A stretch of 10,092 nucleotides of DNA from Methanobacterium sp. (GCA_028682985.1 JAJRAE010000110.1:1-10092); one strand, 5' to 3'; shown: positions 1 to 6,744, counted from the stretch's first letter. The notes: a model not told the origin generated them from the sequence alone. Translations and numbers: made by a program.

Positions 1-72
1 AAATTCTTTGTGGGTTTAATTGCCATAGGGCAACTGGTAACTGCTAAGAAGGTGGCCCGGGCCAGGAAGTAA
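1..72 (+). CDS. C-terminal end of an unidentified protein (partial)
   Basis: An open frame runs from base 1 to a TAA at 70-72 and gives 23 residues, beginning KFFVGLIAIGQLV and ending in a basic tail, TAKKVARARK. A hydrophobic stretch followed by a Lys/Arg-rich end would fit the last membrane segment of a membrane protein with its C-terminus in the cytoplasm, but 23 residues are too few to name a family. A T-run follows the stop directly (74-80), as expected at a gene end. The frame could be open by chance, so this call is tentative. Confidence 0.5.
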   Translation, partial: KFFVGLIAIGQLVTAKKVARARK

Positions 73-73
73 A

Positions 74-80
74 ATTTTTT
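74..80 (+). terminator. T-tract just after the upstream gene
   Basis: A run of seven T residues begins two bases after the TAA of the partial upstream gene. Archaeal RNA polymerase can stop at T-runs without a hairpin, so this is a plausible terminator. The run is short. Confidence 0.35.
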
Positions 81-90
81 TAAATAATTA
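79..90 (+). promoter_or_regulatory. Possible TATA element for thiI
   Basis: An AT-only stretch TTTAAATAATTA lies about 80 nt before the thiI start codon. A start of transcription about 25 nt downstream would fall near 110 and leave a leader of roughly 55-60 nt. The match to the archaeal TTTATATA box is only fair, and the region is AT-rich throughout. Confidence 0.3.
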
Positions 91-108
91 TTGAAATTAT
101 CTAATTTC

Positions 109-134
109 TTGATTAAACACCATTTATTAATCAA
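109..134. repeat. Inverted repeat in the thiI leader/promoter
   Basis: TTGATTAA (109-116) and TTAATCAA (127-134) are perfect 8-bp inverted arms separated by 10 nt. They sit at or just after the expected transcription start of thiI. This could be an operator or a weak RNA hairpin. An AT-only 8-mer arm pair can also arise by chance in this AT-rich DNA. Confidence 0.4.
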
Positions 135-152
135 TTTAAGGAATATCCAGAT

Positions 153-157
153 AGGAG
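153..157 (+). promoter_or_regulatory. Ribosome binding site of thiI
   Basis: AGGAG is a good Shine-Dalgarno match. It lies 6 nt before an ATG at 164, which opens only a five-codon frame (MNEKL, stop 179-181), and 10 nt before the ATG at 168 that opens thiI. The two start codons overlap out of frame, so the spacing alone favours the short frame. Confidence 0.6.
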
Positions 158-167
158 CACCCGATGA

Positions 168-1322
168 ATGAAAAACTCTAAAAGACCGATCATAGTAAGA
201 TACGGCGAAATAGGGATTAAAAGCCCTCCAGTTAGAAGTAGATTTGAAAAAAGACTAATATCTAATATTAAAAATTTGATAGAAGCAGATGTAACGATAA
301 CTCAGGGTAGAATATTCCTTTATCCCAAGAACTATCAACAGGCACTGGAATCATTAGGAAAGATATTTGGAGTGGTTTCCTACAGTCCCTCAGTAAAAAC
401 CAGAACAGATTATGATTCCATAAAGGAAACACTCAGAAATTATGTTAAGGAACTGGTGAAGCAAAAAAAGTTTCAAGGTAAGCAGAGCTTCGCCATCCGC
501 TGCCGCCGTGTGGGGCAGCATGAATTCACCAGCCAGGAAATGGCGGCCTACTGCGGTTCGGTGGTGGTTGATGAGGTGGGTGCGCCTGTTGATCTGTCAA
601 ATCCAGATTTTGAAATATATGTGGAAGTAAGAGAAGATGAAACGTACGTATTTCATCAGAAAATTTCAGGGTTGGGTGGATTGCCCATTGGAACACAGGG
701 AAGAGTGATTTCACTCATATCCGGTGGCATAGATTCTCCAGTATCCACATTTCTCATGATGAAAAGAGGATGTGCTGTTACTTTGCTTCACTTCAACAAC
801 TATCCATATACTTCTGAATCTCTGGATAAAATTAATAGAATGGTAGATAAAATCCGGGAATATTCCTCCGGTGCAAAAATAAATTTTTACGTAGCAGATT
901 ATGGGGAATTTTTGGGAAAATGTATGGGACATGCACCTCCCCGGATGACTTGTGTATTGTGTAAAAGCGGTATGTATCAGATAGCTGAAAAACTGTGTGA
1001 AAAAGAAAATGCATTAGCCATAGTTGATGGGAGTAGTTTAGGACAAGTTGCATCACAAACCCTACCCAATATCCTGGCAACCCGACATACAACATCCATG
1101 CCTGTTTTAAGTCCTTTAATTGGGTTTGACAAAGTGGAAATCCAGGAGATAGCAGAAAAGATCGGTACATATGAGATATCCATCCTCCCAGAAAGCAGCT
1201 GCAGAGCAGCTCCAAAACATCCCGAAACCAACGCAGTCCTGGGAAAAGTACTGAAAGCGCAGGAAGATATACAAATGGAGAAAGAGATGGATAAAATTTT
1301 TTCTAATATTAATAAACTTTAG
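168..1322 (+). CDS. thiI: tRNA 4-thiouridine synthase ThiI
   Basis: ThiI adenylates U8 of tRNA and replaces the oxygen with sulfur, giving 4-thiouridine. The 384 residues show an N-terminal ferredoxin-like part, a THUMP RNA-binding domain (about 60-165) and a PP-loop ATPase with SGGIDSPV at 185-192. The rhodanese domain of E. coli ThiI is missing, as in archaea. C262 and C265 (CVLC) and C345 (ESSCRAAPKHP) correspond to the cysteines described in Methanococcus ThiI as persulfide carriers and ligands of a [3Fe-4S] cluster. The ATG at 168 is chosen because it begins the conserved frame 10 nt after AGGAG. The gene probably shares a transcript with the YkgJ-family gene 16 nt downstream. Bases 481-600 are far richer in GC than the rest of the gene, while the encoded THUMP sequence looks normal. 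A role in thiamine synthesis is not implied by this domain set. Confidence 0.95.
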   Translation: MKNSKRPIIVRYGEIGIKSPPVRSRFEKRLISNIKNLIEADVTITQGRIFLYPKNYQQALESLGKIFGVVSYSPSVKTRTDYDSIKETLRNYVKELVKQKKFQGKQSFAIRCRRVGQHEFTSQEMAAYCGSVVVDEVGAPVDLSNPDFEIYVEVREDETYVFHQKISGLGGLPIGTQGRVISLISGGIDSPVSTFLMMKRGCAVTLLHFNNYPYTSESLDKINRMVDKIREYSSGAKINFYVADYGEFLGKCMGHAPPRMTCVLCKSGMYQIAEKLCEKENALAIVDGSSLGQVASQTLPNILATRHTTSMPVLSPLIGFDKVEIQEIAEKIGTYEISILPESSCRAAPKHPETNAVLGKVLKAQEDIQMEKEMDKIFSNINKL

Positions 1323-1338
1323 AATTTGGTTTGTAGAC

Positions 1339-1983
1339 ATGTTAAGAGATCTGTTAATTGAGAAAGATTTTTTTGAAGAAATCAGAAAAAAAGCTTTGGA
1401 ATCTGATGAAGAAGAAAACTCCTTGGATGAAATTGATCTTTTTGAAAAGGCAGTATTTAAAAGACTAAAAAAGAAGAGATCTGTTAAAAAGTATAAAAAA
1501 CTAGGAGTTACCAAGTCTGACCTTAAAGAGATAATTGAATTAGCAGACATAGTTGGTCTAGATGTACTAGGCGGTCCATCAAATTTAGACATTGCCAAGG
1601 ATCATCAGGAATGGTGCACCATCTGTGGCAGATGCTGCAGGGAATCAGAATCTATATTTATACATAAGGATGAATTGAATGTACTGTTCACTTTTAATCC
1701 TGATCTCAAAGAGGGAATTATTCCAAACAAACAGTATCCTGGTCATTATGAGCTTAAAGACATAAGGCCATGTAAATATATTGATCCCGAGACAAATAGG
1801 TGTGGAATATATGATTCAAGGCCTCAAGTTTGCCGTAGTTACCCTCTGGTACTAGTGGAGTCTGGGGGTAAGTCTAAAAACATAATCAACCTTCGTCATT
1901 CATGTAATTATTCTGTGCAACTGGTACTGGAGAAATCCATAATACTCTTTGATGAGGCATTAAGAAGACTGGAGAAAAATTAA
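1339..1983 (+). CDS. YkgJ-family cysteine-cluster protein (putative Zn/Fe-binding)
   Basis: The 214-residue protein has the signature of the YkgJ / CxxCxxCC family (Pfam PF03692): C93, C96, C99 and C100 in WCTICGRCC, followed by C145, C155 and C165 (PQVCRSYPL) and C189. The family is described as binding zinc or iron-sulfur, and its biochemical role is poorly known. The first 90 residues are charged and helical, very rich in Lys and Glu, with KRLKKKRSVKKYKK at 41-54, which might bind nucleic acid; that is inference. No membrane segment is seen. The ATG is the only Met near the N-terminus, and no good Shine-Dalgarno sequence precedes it, which suggests translation coupled to thiI, whose stop is 16 nt upstream. 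The neighbourhood of ThiI and IscS/IscU makes a role in Fe-S or sulfur metabolism possible but unproven. Confidence 0.85.
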   Translation: MLRDLLIEKDFFEEIRKKALESDEEENSLDEIDLFEKAVFKRLKKKRSVKKYKKLGVTKSDLKEIIELADIVGLDVLGGPSNLDIAKDHQEWCTICGRCCRESESIFIHKDELNVLFTFNPDLKEGIIPNKQYPGHYELKDIRPCKYIDPETNRCGIYDSRPQVCRSYPLVLVESGGKSKNIINLRHSCNYSVQLVLEKSIILFDEALRRLEKN

Positions 1984-2000
1984 TATTAATAAGAAGATAT

Positions 2001-2030
2001 AAAAATAAAGGAAGAAAATAAATTAAAAAA
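2001..2030 (-). terminator. T-rich terminator region after iscU
   Basis: Read on the - strand, the 62-nt gap between the two convergent genes holds several T-runs, including a run of six (complement of 2025-2030) and a run of five (complement of 2001-2005). This fits hairpin-free archaeal termination of the metYX-iscSU direction. Confidence 0.4.
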
Positions 2031-2045
2031 TTGTTCTAAAGATAT

Positions 2046-2441
2046 TTAGGTTTCTTTTTCAGATAATTTTTTCTTATAATCATCAATAGCTGCATGCAGA
2101 GCGTCTGCAGCCAGATTGGAGCAGTGCATCTTCACTGGTGGCAGTCCTTCCAGTTCATTGGCCACATCATTTCTGGTGATGTTCAGGGCTTCTTCAATGG
2201 TTTTTCCCATAGCAAGCTCAGTTACCATGCTGCTTGTAGCTATTGCAGCTCCGCAACCAAAAGTTTTAAATTTCACATCCTCTATTATGTTATCTTTAAC
2301 TTTGATATATATGGTCATTAGATCTCCGCATACTGGATTTCCCACAGTTCCAACACCATCAGCATCCTCTATTTCACCCACATTTCTGGGGTTTGAAAAG
2401 TGATCCATTACTTTTTCACTGTACATAATATTTTCCACCAT
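2046..2441 (-). CDS. iscU: Fe-S cluster assembly scaffold IscU / NifU N-terminal type
   Basis: IscU is the scaffold on which Fe-S clusters are built from iron and IscS-derived sulfur. The three cluster-ligand cysteines are present: C38 (NPVCGD, with D40), C63 (TFGCGAA) and C107 (KMHCSNLA). LPPVK at 100-104 matches the motif by which bacterial IscU is recognised by the chaperone HscA. The 131-residue length fits the single-domain family. The frame can start at the ATG ending at 2441, but the conserved start MYSEKVMDHF begins at the second Met (ATG at 2424-2426). GGTGG lies 8 nt before that codon, while the first ATG has no clear ribosome site. The product is therefore probably 126 residues. 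The gene follows iscS after 39 nt in the same direction, the usual iscSU order. Confidence 0.93.
   Translation of the reverse strand: MVENIMYSEKVMDHFSNPRNVGEIEDADGVGTVGNPVCGDLMTIYIKVKDNIIEDVKFKTFGCGAAIATSSMVTELAMGKTIEEALNITRNDVANELEGLPPVKMHCSNLAADALHAAIDDYKKKLSEKET
2051..2075 (+). terminator. T-rich tract ending the thiI-ykgJ transcript
   Basis: On the + strand the tracts TTTCTTTTT (2051-2059) and a run of six Ts (2067-2072) lie inside the 3' end of the convergent iscU gene, some 70-90 nt beyond the stop of the YkgJ-family gene. They are plausible termination sites, but the same bases also encode the Lys/Glu-rich IscU tail, so selection for termination is not shown. Confidence 0.3.
2435..2439 (-). 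promoter_or_regulatory. Ribosome binding site that favours the second iscU start
   Basis: On the - strand GGTGG sits 8 nt before the ATG at 2424-2426 and matches part of the AGGAGGTGA consensus. It overlaps the first ATG of the open frame. Together with the family-typical MYSEKVMDHF start, it argues for initiation at 2426 rather than 2441. Confidence 0.5.
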
Positions 2442-2480
2442 TTATTACATTCTCAATAATATTCCCTAAAAGATTTGTTT

Positions 2481-3644
2481 TTATTCTTTAACTTGACACC
2501 ATAACGGTGATAACTGTCTGAGAGTTTCCACTGCATTTTTAATGGAATCTACTATATAATCTATTTCTTCTTTCTTATTTTCTTTTCCCAGTGTTAAACG
2601 TAAAGATCCATGGGCGTCCACTTCCTTAAGGCCCAAGGCCATCAAAACATGTGATGGTTCTAACTTTTTAGATGAGCAGGCTGAACCCGTTGATGATGCT
2701 ATACCTTTGGCGTCGAGATGTAGAACAAGTGATTCTCCTTCGATACCGGTAAAACGGAAGTTTATATTGTTAGGCAGTCGATTGGTGGGATGACCGTTAA
2801 GATAGGATTTTTCAATTTGTTCCAAGACCTTTTTAATTATCTCATCCCGAATTGAGGCTACATATTGAGCTGTTTCATATAGATTTTCCTCTGCAATTTG
2901 ACATGCTTTGCCCAAACCCACAATACCAGCTACATTCTCTGTTCCAGGCCTTATTCCCTTCTCATGACCTCCCCCGTGTATTATGGGTTCCACTCTAACT
3001 CCCTTTTTAATGTAAAGTGCCCCTACACCTTTGGGACCATAGAGTTTATGTGCTGAAAGGGAGAGCATATCTACGTTTAAATCATCCACATTAACCGGTA
3101 TTTTACCCACACTCTGCACAGCATCTGTGTGGAAGACTATTTTTTTTTCACGGGCAATTGCACCAATCTCTTTAATTGGTTGAATGGTTCCTATTTCATT
3201 GTTAGCATGCATTATGGTGATTAGAATGGTTTTATCTATTATAGCCTCTTCCAGATCATTAGTGTTTATAATTCCATCTTCTCCAGCTGGTAGGTAGGTA
3301 ACTTTGAAACCATTATTCTCTAGATATTTACATGTCTCATCCACAGCAGGGTGTTCAATGTTGCTGGTTATGATATGATTTCCTTTATCCCGAAGCCGGT
3401 AGGCAATGCCTTTAATTGCTATGTTATCAGATTCTGTACCTCCGCTGGTGAAAATTATTTCATCAGGTTTGGCTCTTATCAGGGAGGCCACCATTTTTCG
3501 GCTTTCTTCCATAGCCTTCCTGGCTTCTCTTCCCAGAGAATATAGGGTGGATGCATTTCCATAGGAATTTACAAAATAGGGTTCCATTGCTTTAAATACT
3601 TCCGGATCCACTGGAGATGTGGCGGAATGGTCCATATAAATCAT
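2481..3644 (-). CDS. iscS: Cysteine desulfurase IscS/NifS
   Basis: This is a PLP enzyme that converts cysteine to alanine and keeps the sulfur as an enzyme persulfide for Fe-S cluster assembly and other thiolations. In its 387 residues K200 (SAHKLYGPKG) is the PLP lysine, H98 (NIEHPA) and D174 (FHTDAVQ) are the cofactor residues, and C323 (STGSACSSKK) is the catalytic cysteine on its mobile loop. Length and motifs match the group I IscS/NifS type. The start is supported by GAGGT 7 nt upstream. The gene precedes iscU by 39 nt and follows metX by 93 nt in the same direction. A local promoter in that 93-nt gap is possible, as is read-through from metX. Several methanogens lack a cysteine desulfurase, so its presence suggests that cysteine is used as a sulfur donor here. 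Confidence 0.95.
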   Translation of the reverse strand: MIYMDHSATSPVDPEVFKAMEPYFVNSYGNASTLYSLGREARKAMEESRKMVASLIRAKPDEIIFTSGGTESDNIAIKGIAYRLRDKGNHIITSNIEHPAVDETCKYLENNGFKVTYLPAGEDGIINTNDLEEAIIDKTILITIMHANNEIGTIQPIKEIGAIAREKKIVFHTDAVQSVGKIPVNVDDLNVDMLSLSAHKLYGPKGVGALYIKKGVRVEPIIHGGGHEKGIRPGTENVAGIVGLGKACQIAEENLYETAQYVASIRDEIIKKVLEQIEKSYLNGHPTNRLPNNINFRFTGIEGESLVLHLDAKGIASSTGSACSSKKLEPSHVLMALGLKEVDAHGSLRLTLGKENKKEEIDYIVDSIKNAVETLRQLSPLWCQVKE

Positions 3645-3651
3645 TTATAAT

Positions 3652-3656
3652 ACCTC
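3652..3656 (-). promoter_or_regulatory. Ribosome binding site of iscS
   Basis: GAGGT on the - strand lies 7 nt before the iscS ATG and supports the annotated start (MIYMDHSAT), which also matches the family N-terminus. Confidence 0.6.
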
Positions 3657-3689
3657 GAAGTTTTTAATTTAGAAAAATAATCTTAAGAA

Positions 3690-3706
3690 TTATTATATTT
3701 TTTGGA
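3690..3706 (-). promoter_or_regulatory. Possible iscSU promoter in the metX-iscS gap
   Basis: On the - strand the gap contains CCAAAAAATATAATAATT, an A-rich BRE-like stretch followed by a TATA-like element. Transcription starting about 25 nt downstream would leave a leader of about 25 nt that includes the ribosome site. The gap is almost wholly A/T, so the match is weak evidence. Confidence 0.3.
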
Positions 3707-3737
3707 ATGATTTAATATTTCTAATTTCAATAAATTT

Positions 3738-5213
3738 TTATTTATAGTTTCCAGCTAAAAGATTGCTTATATGGTCTGTTGTAATTATTCCAATCACTCT
3801 ACCTGTATCATCGACTACTGGGAGGGAGGATATATTATATTCTCTCATTTTCCGTGCTGATACTTCTATTGCGTCATCTGGCAGGGCTATAATAACATCT
3901 CTAGTCATTATTTCTTCTAAATTATGATAATTTAGAGCAACAGCTTTGGATATGTCCCAAGCAGTTACAATACCTTCAATCTTATCTTCTTCAGAAACCA
4001 CTGGTATATGTGTTATATTTTCTGATATCATTAGTTGGGATGCATCTTTTATACTGGAATTGTTACTTATCTGTATCACGTGGTGACTCATTACATCTCT
4101 GACCAGGGAGTGTGATAAGAAGTTACTAATAATATAATTCAACTGCCCACCTTCAAGTAAAAAGGCATCATGTCCAGAGCTTGATTTTATTTCATAGTAA
4201 TTAACATCCACATCATTTGCAATTAAAGCCATCAATATCTCTTTTGACTGTGAAGGGGGATATAACCAATCGGAGTCAATTGAAATAACCAGAAATTTAG
4301 TCTTAATATTTTTAAAGGCCTCTTCTAGGGAACCATTTTCTGTTAGATCAAAGTAATCTATGGCCTTGGTAATATAGAGATAGCTGTTGGCATCGAATCT
4401 TTTGGTAAAGGAACTTCCCTGGTAATGTAGATAGCTTTCCACCTGAAAATCTGTGGAAAATTCAAAGCTGTACTCCGATTTATCCTGAAGCCTCCTCCCA
4501 AACTTTTCATACATGGATTCATTACTTAGATAGGTGATGTGTGCTATCATCCTCGCCAGTGCTAATCCATCGTCAGGAAATTCCAGATCATAATATTTTC
4601 CATTGTTCCATTTAGAATCAGATATTATGGCTCTTCTACCTACTTCATTGAACGCTATCTGTTGGGGGGAGGAGTAAGCAGAGGTGGCTATGGGTATGGC
4701 CATTCTCACCATCTCTGGATAAGATACGCACCATTCAAGGACCTGCATTCCACCCATTGATCCACCGATTACTGCGAATAATTGTTTTATATCCAGATGA
4801 TCTAAAAGTTTTCTCTGAGCATTTACCATATCTTTAATGGTTATTATGGGGAAATCCAGACCATATTGTTTTCCAGTAGTGTTATTTATAGAGGATGGAC
4901 CTGTGGTTCCTTTACAGCCGCCCAGGATATTGGAACAGATGATGAAGTATTTCTCTGTATCCAAACATTTACCCGGACCAATTAAAATATCCCACCAACC
5001 TGTTTTTCCATCTCTTAAATGCCAACCAGCTGCATGTGAATCACCTGAAAGGGCGTGACAAACCATTATGGCATTGTTTTTTTCCTTATTCAGATTACCG
5101 TAGGTTTCATAGGCTATGGTTAAATTGGAAAGTTTTTCACCACTTTCCAGTATCAGGTGGTCAGAGGGATGGTAGCACTCTGTTTTTACCCTTCCTACCG
5201 ATTCTCTTTTCAT
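3738..5213 (-). CDS. metX: Homoserine O-acetyltransferase MetX with C-terminal CBS pair
   Basis: MetX acetylates homoserine from acetyl-CoA, giving the substrate for MetY. Residues 1-370 form the alpha/beta-hydrolase enzyme: the nucleophile S152 lies in GGSMGG (150-155), and D315 (SDWLYPP) and H348 (SSGHDA) complete the triad. NILGGCKGTTGPSS (95-108) is a typical MetX block. Residues 371-491 add two CBS domains (about 373-430 and 433-490), each with the RDVMSHHVI/EIMTRDVII start and a PVV core, which bacterial enzymes of about 370-380 residues lack. CBS pairs usually bind adenosyl ligands such as AMP, ATP or SAM, so feedback control of methionine synthesis is a fair inference. The start lies 17 nt after the metY stop with only a weak GGGTT before it, which suggests coupled translation. 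The frame begins with the family-typical VGRVKTECYHP. Confidence 0.95.
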   Translation of the reverse strand: MKRESVGRVKTECYHPSDHLILESGEKLSNLTIAYETYGNLNKEKNNAIMVCHALSGDSHAAGWHLRDGKTGWWDILIGPGKCLDTEKYFIICSNILGGCKGTTGPSSINNTTGKQYGLDFPIITIKDMVNAQRKLLDHLDIKQLFAVIGGSMGGMQVLEWCVSYPEMVRMAIPIATSAYSSPQQIAFNEVGRRAIISDSKWNNGKYYDLEFPDDGLALARMIAHITYLSNESMYEKFGRRLQDKSEYSFEFSTDFQVESYLHYQGSSFTKRFDANSYLYITKAIDYFDLTENGSLEEAFKNIKTKFLVISIDSDWLYPPSQSKEILMALIANDVDVNYYEIKSSSGHDAFLLEGGQLNYIISNFLSHSLVRDVMSHHVIQISNNSSIKDASQLMISENITHIPVVSEEDKIEGIVTAWDISKAVALNYHNLEEIMTRDVIIALPDDAIEVSARKMREYNISSLPVVDDTGRVIGIITTDHISNLLAGNYK

Positions 5214-5230
5214 AGTTTAACCCATTTTTT

Positions 5231-6550
5231 TTAATCATTATTAATTTTAATCTTGGAGAGAGCCTGGTCGATATCTTTAATGATATCCTCAATATTTTCC
5301 AGACCAATTGATAAACGGATGAAATCTGGGGTTACCCCTGTTTTTTCCTGCTCTTCTGATGTTAACTGCTGATGGGTGGTTGATGCTGGATGTATTACCA
5401 GACTCTTAGCATCCCCAATATTGGCCAGGTGAGACAGAAGTTTTACGTTGTTAATGAACTGTTTACCAGCTTCTAAACCTCCCTTAATACCAAATCCAAT
5501 TAAAGCACCATATCCTCCTGTTAAATATTTAGATGCTACTTTATGGGAGGGATCATCTTCAAATCCAGGATAACTAACCCAGTTAACTCTGGGATGATTT
5601 TTAAGGAATTTCGCCACGGTAAAGGCATTTTCTGAATGTTTTTTGACCCTTAGTTCCAGTGTTTCCAATCCCTGTAGAAACAGGAAGCTGTTTAAGGGTG
5701 CTAATTGTGCTCCTGTGTCGCGCAGGAGTCTGACTCTTGCTCTGAAGGTGAAAGCCACGTTACCAAACCCAGTAAAGTCGCCGAAGGTTTCCCAGTATTT
5801 CAGGCCGTGATAGCTGGGATCAGGGTCAGTGTATTGGGGAAATTTTCCATTATCCCATCTGAAATTCCCAGAGTCTACTATAACTCCGCCTATGGATGTT
5901 CCATGGCCTCCTATGAATTTAGTTGCTGATAGTACTGATATATCAGCACCATGGTCTATTGGTTTAACCAAACCGACACCGGTGGTGTTGTCTATAATTA
6001 GAGGTATTCCTGCATCATGGGCTATATCTGAGATTATTTTAAAATCAGGCACATCTAGTTTGGGGTTCCCAACTGATTCCGCATACAAAGCTTTGGTTTT
6101 GTCTGTTATTGCATTTTCAAATTCATCTGCTCTGCTGGAATCTATAAAGTTCACTTTTCTGCCTAGTTCTGGTAGTGTGTAGTTGAATAATTGGTAAGTG
6201 CCGCCGTACAGGTTATCTGCGGATAATATTTCATCTCCTGGTAAACTTAGATTCAGAATTGAGTAGGTGATGGCAGCCATTCCGGATGCGACTGCTAACG
6301 CGGATCTTCCACCTTCGATGGCTGCGATTCTTTTTTCGAATACATCGTTGGTGGGGTTCATGATTCTGGTGTAAATGTTGCCCAGTTCTTTCAGGGCGAA
6401 TAGGTTGGCTGCATGATCTGTATCATTGAAAACATATGATGATGTCTGATAAATTGGCACTGCTCTAGCGCCTGTGGCTGGATCAGGTTTTTCCTGTCCA
6501 ACATGCAATCCTAAGGTGCTAAGGCCTAATTTTTCTTCTTTATCTGGCAT
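5231..6550 (-). CDS. metY: O-acetylhomoserine sulfhydrylase MetY
   Basis: MetY is a PLP enzyme of the Cys/Met metabolism family that makes homocysteine from O-acetylhomoserine and sulfide, the direct sulfur-fixation step towards methionine. K211 in SVLSATKFIGGHGT is the PLP lysine, D187 (LIIDNTTG) pairs with the pyridine nitrogen, and YTRIMNPT (60-67) is the phosphate-binding Tyr/Arg block. The 439 residues and the long insert around 228-262 (NFRWDNGKFPQYTDPDPSYH) fit MetY rather than the shorter cystathionine gamma-synthase or MetZ. The start has a strong AAGGAGATG with GGAG 7 nt upstream. metY heads the metY-metX-iscS-iscU run, and the gene after it starts only 17 nt from its stop. A palindromic operator candidate lies 38-55 nt upstream of the start codon. 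Confidence 0.95.
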   Translation of the reverse strand: MPDKEEKLGLSTLGLHVGQEKPDPATGARAVPIYQTSSYVFNDTDHAANLFALKELGNIYTRIMNPTNDVFEKRIAAIEGGRSALAVASGMAAITYSILNLSLPGDEILSADNLYGGTYQLFNYTLPELGRKVNFIDSSRADEFENAITDKTKALYAESVGNPKLDVPDFKIISDIAHDAGIPLIIDNTTGVGLVKPIDHGADISVLSATKFIGGHGTSIGGVIVDSGNFRWDNGKFPQYTDPDPSYHGLKYWETFGDFTGFGNVAFTFRARVRLLRDTGAQLAPLNSFLFLQGLETLELRVKKHSENAFTVAKFLKNHPRVNWVSYPGFEDDPSHKVASKYLTGGYGALIGFGIKGGLEAGKQFINNVKLLSHLANIGDAKSLVIHPASTTHQQLTSEEQEKTGVTPDFIRLSIGLENIEDIIKDIDQALSKIKINND

Positions 6551-6554
6551 TTTT

Positions 6555-6563
6555 CATCTCCTT
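6555..6563 (-). promoter_or_regulatory. Ribosome binding site of metY
   Basis: AAGGAGATG on the - strand matches the AGGAGGTGA consensus with one mismatch. GGAG ends 7 nt before the ATG at 6548-6550. It is among the strongest ribosome sites in the window and fixes the metY start. Confidence 0.7.
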
Positions 6564-6587
6564 TACTAGCTTTATATATCACATCAA

Positions 6588-6605
6588 ATATAACAATTGT
6601 TATAT
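6588..6605. promoter_or_regulatory. 18-bp perfect palindrome upstream of metY (operator candidate)
   Basis: ATATAACAATTGTTATAT is its own reverse complement over all 18 bases. It consists of half-sites ATATAAC and GTTATAT around AATT. Two further half-sites in one orientation follow on the + strand: GTTATG at 6607-6612 and GTTATAT at 6612-6618. The palindrome covers the predicted metY transcription start. The 15-mer ATATAACAATTGTTA recurs exactly at 6748-6762 in front of tRNA-Cys. An unidentified dimeric DNA-binding regulator is the likely reader; no regulator gene is in the window. Confidence 0.6.
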
Positions 6606-6612
6606 AGTTATG

Positions 6613-6621
6613 TTATATAAA
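6613..6621 (-). promoter_or_regulatory. TATA box of metY
   Basis: TTTATATAA on the - strand is a consensus archaeal TATA box. Counting about 25 nt downstream puts the transcription start near 6592, inside the palindrome, and gives a leader of about 40 nt containing the ribosome site. The 11-mer TTTATATAACA here is identical to that of the tRNA-Cys promoter. A second candidate (ACTATATAAC, complement of 6598-6607) is possible. GATATATAAA at about 6570-6579 lies too close to the ATG. Confidence 0.5.
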
Positions 6622-6744
6622 TGTATCCTAACTGAATGGTCTATCTAAATATTCTGCCTGAAAGTAATCAAAAATTGCATAATCCAGTTATACCAAATAA
6701 TTAACAGAAAAAAACACCTAAATAATAAATTTTAAGGTAAATTA

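Noticed and set aside
526..1598. Long antisense open frames opposite thiI and the YkgJ-family gene
   Set aside because: They lie on the opposite strand of well-supported genes, have no recognisable domain and no plausible ribosome site, and overlap each other in different frames.
5710..5728. Hairpin CTCCTG...CAGGAG in metY
   Set aside because: It lies inside the coding sequence at a conserved-looking RDTGAQLAP segment, far from either gene end, so codon content explains it well enough.
5705..6182. + strand open frames opposite metY
   Set aside because: They are shadows of the metY coding sequence; the metY frame carries all the conserved PLP-enzyme motifs.
6569..6580. GATATATAAA as the metY TATA box
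   Set aside because: It would place the transcription start at the start codon and leave out the strong ribosome site, so the box at 6613-6621 fits better.
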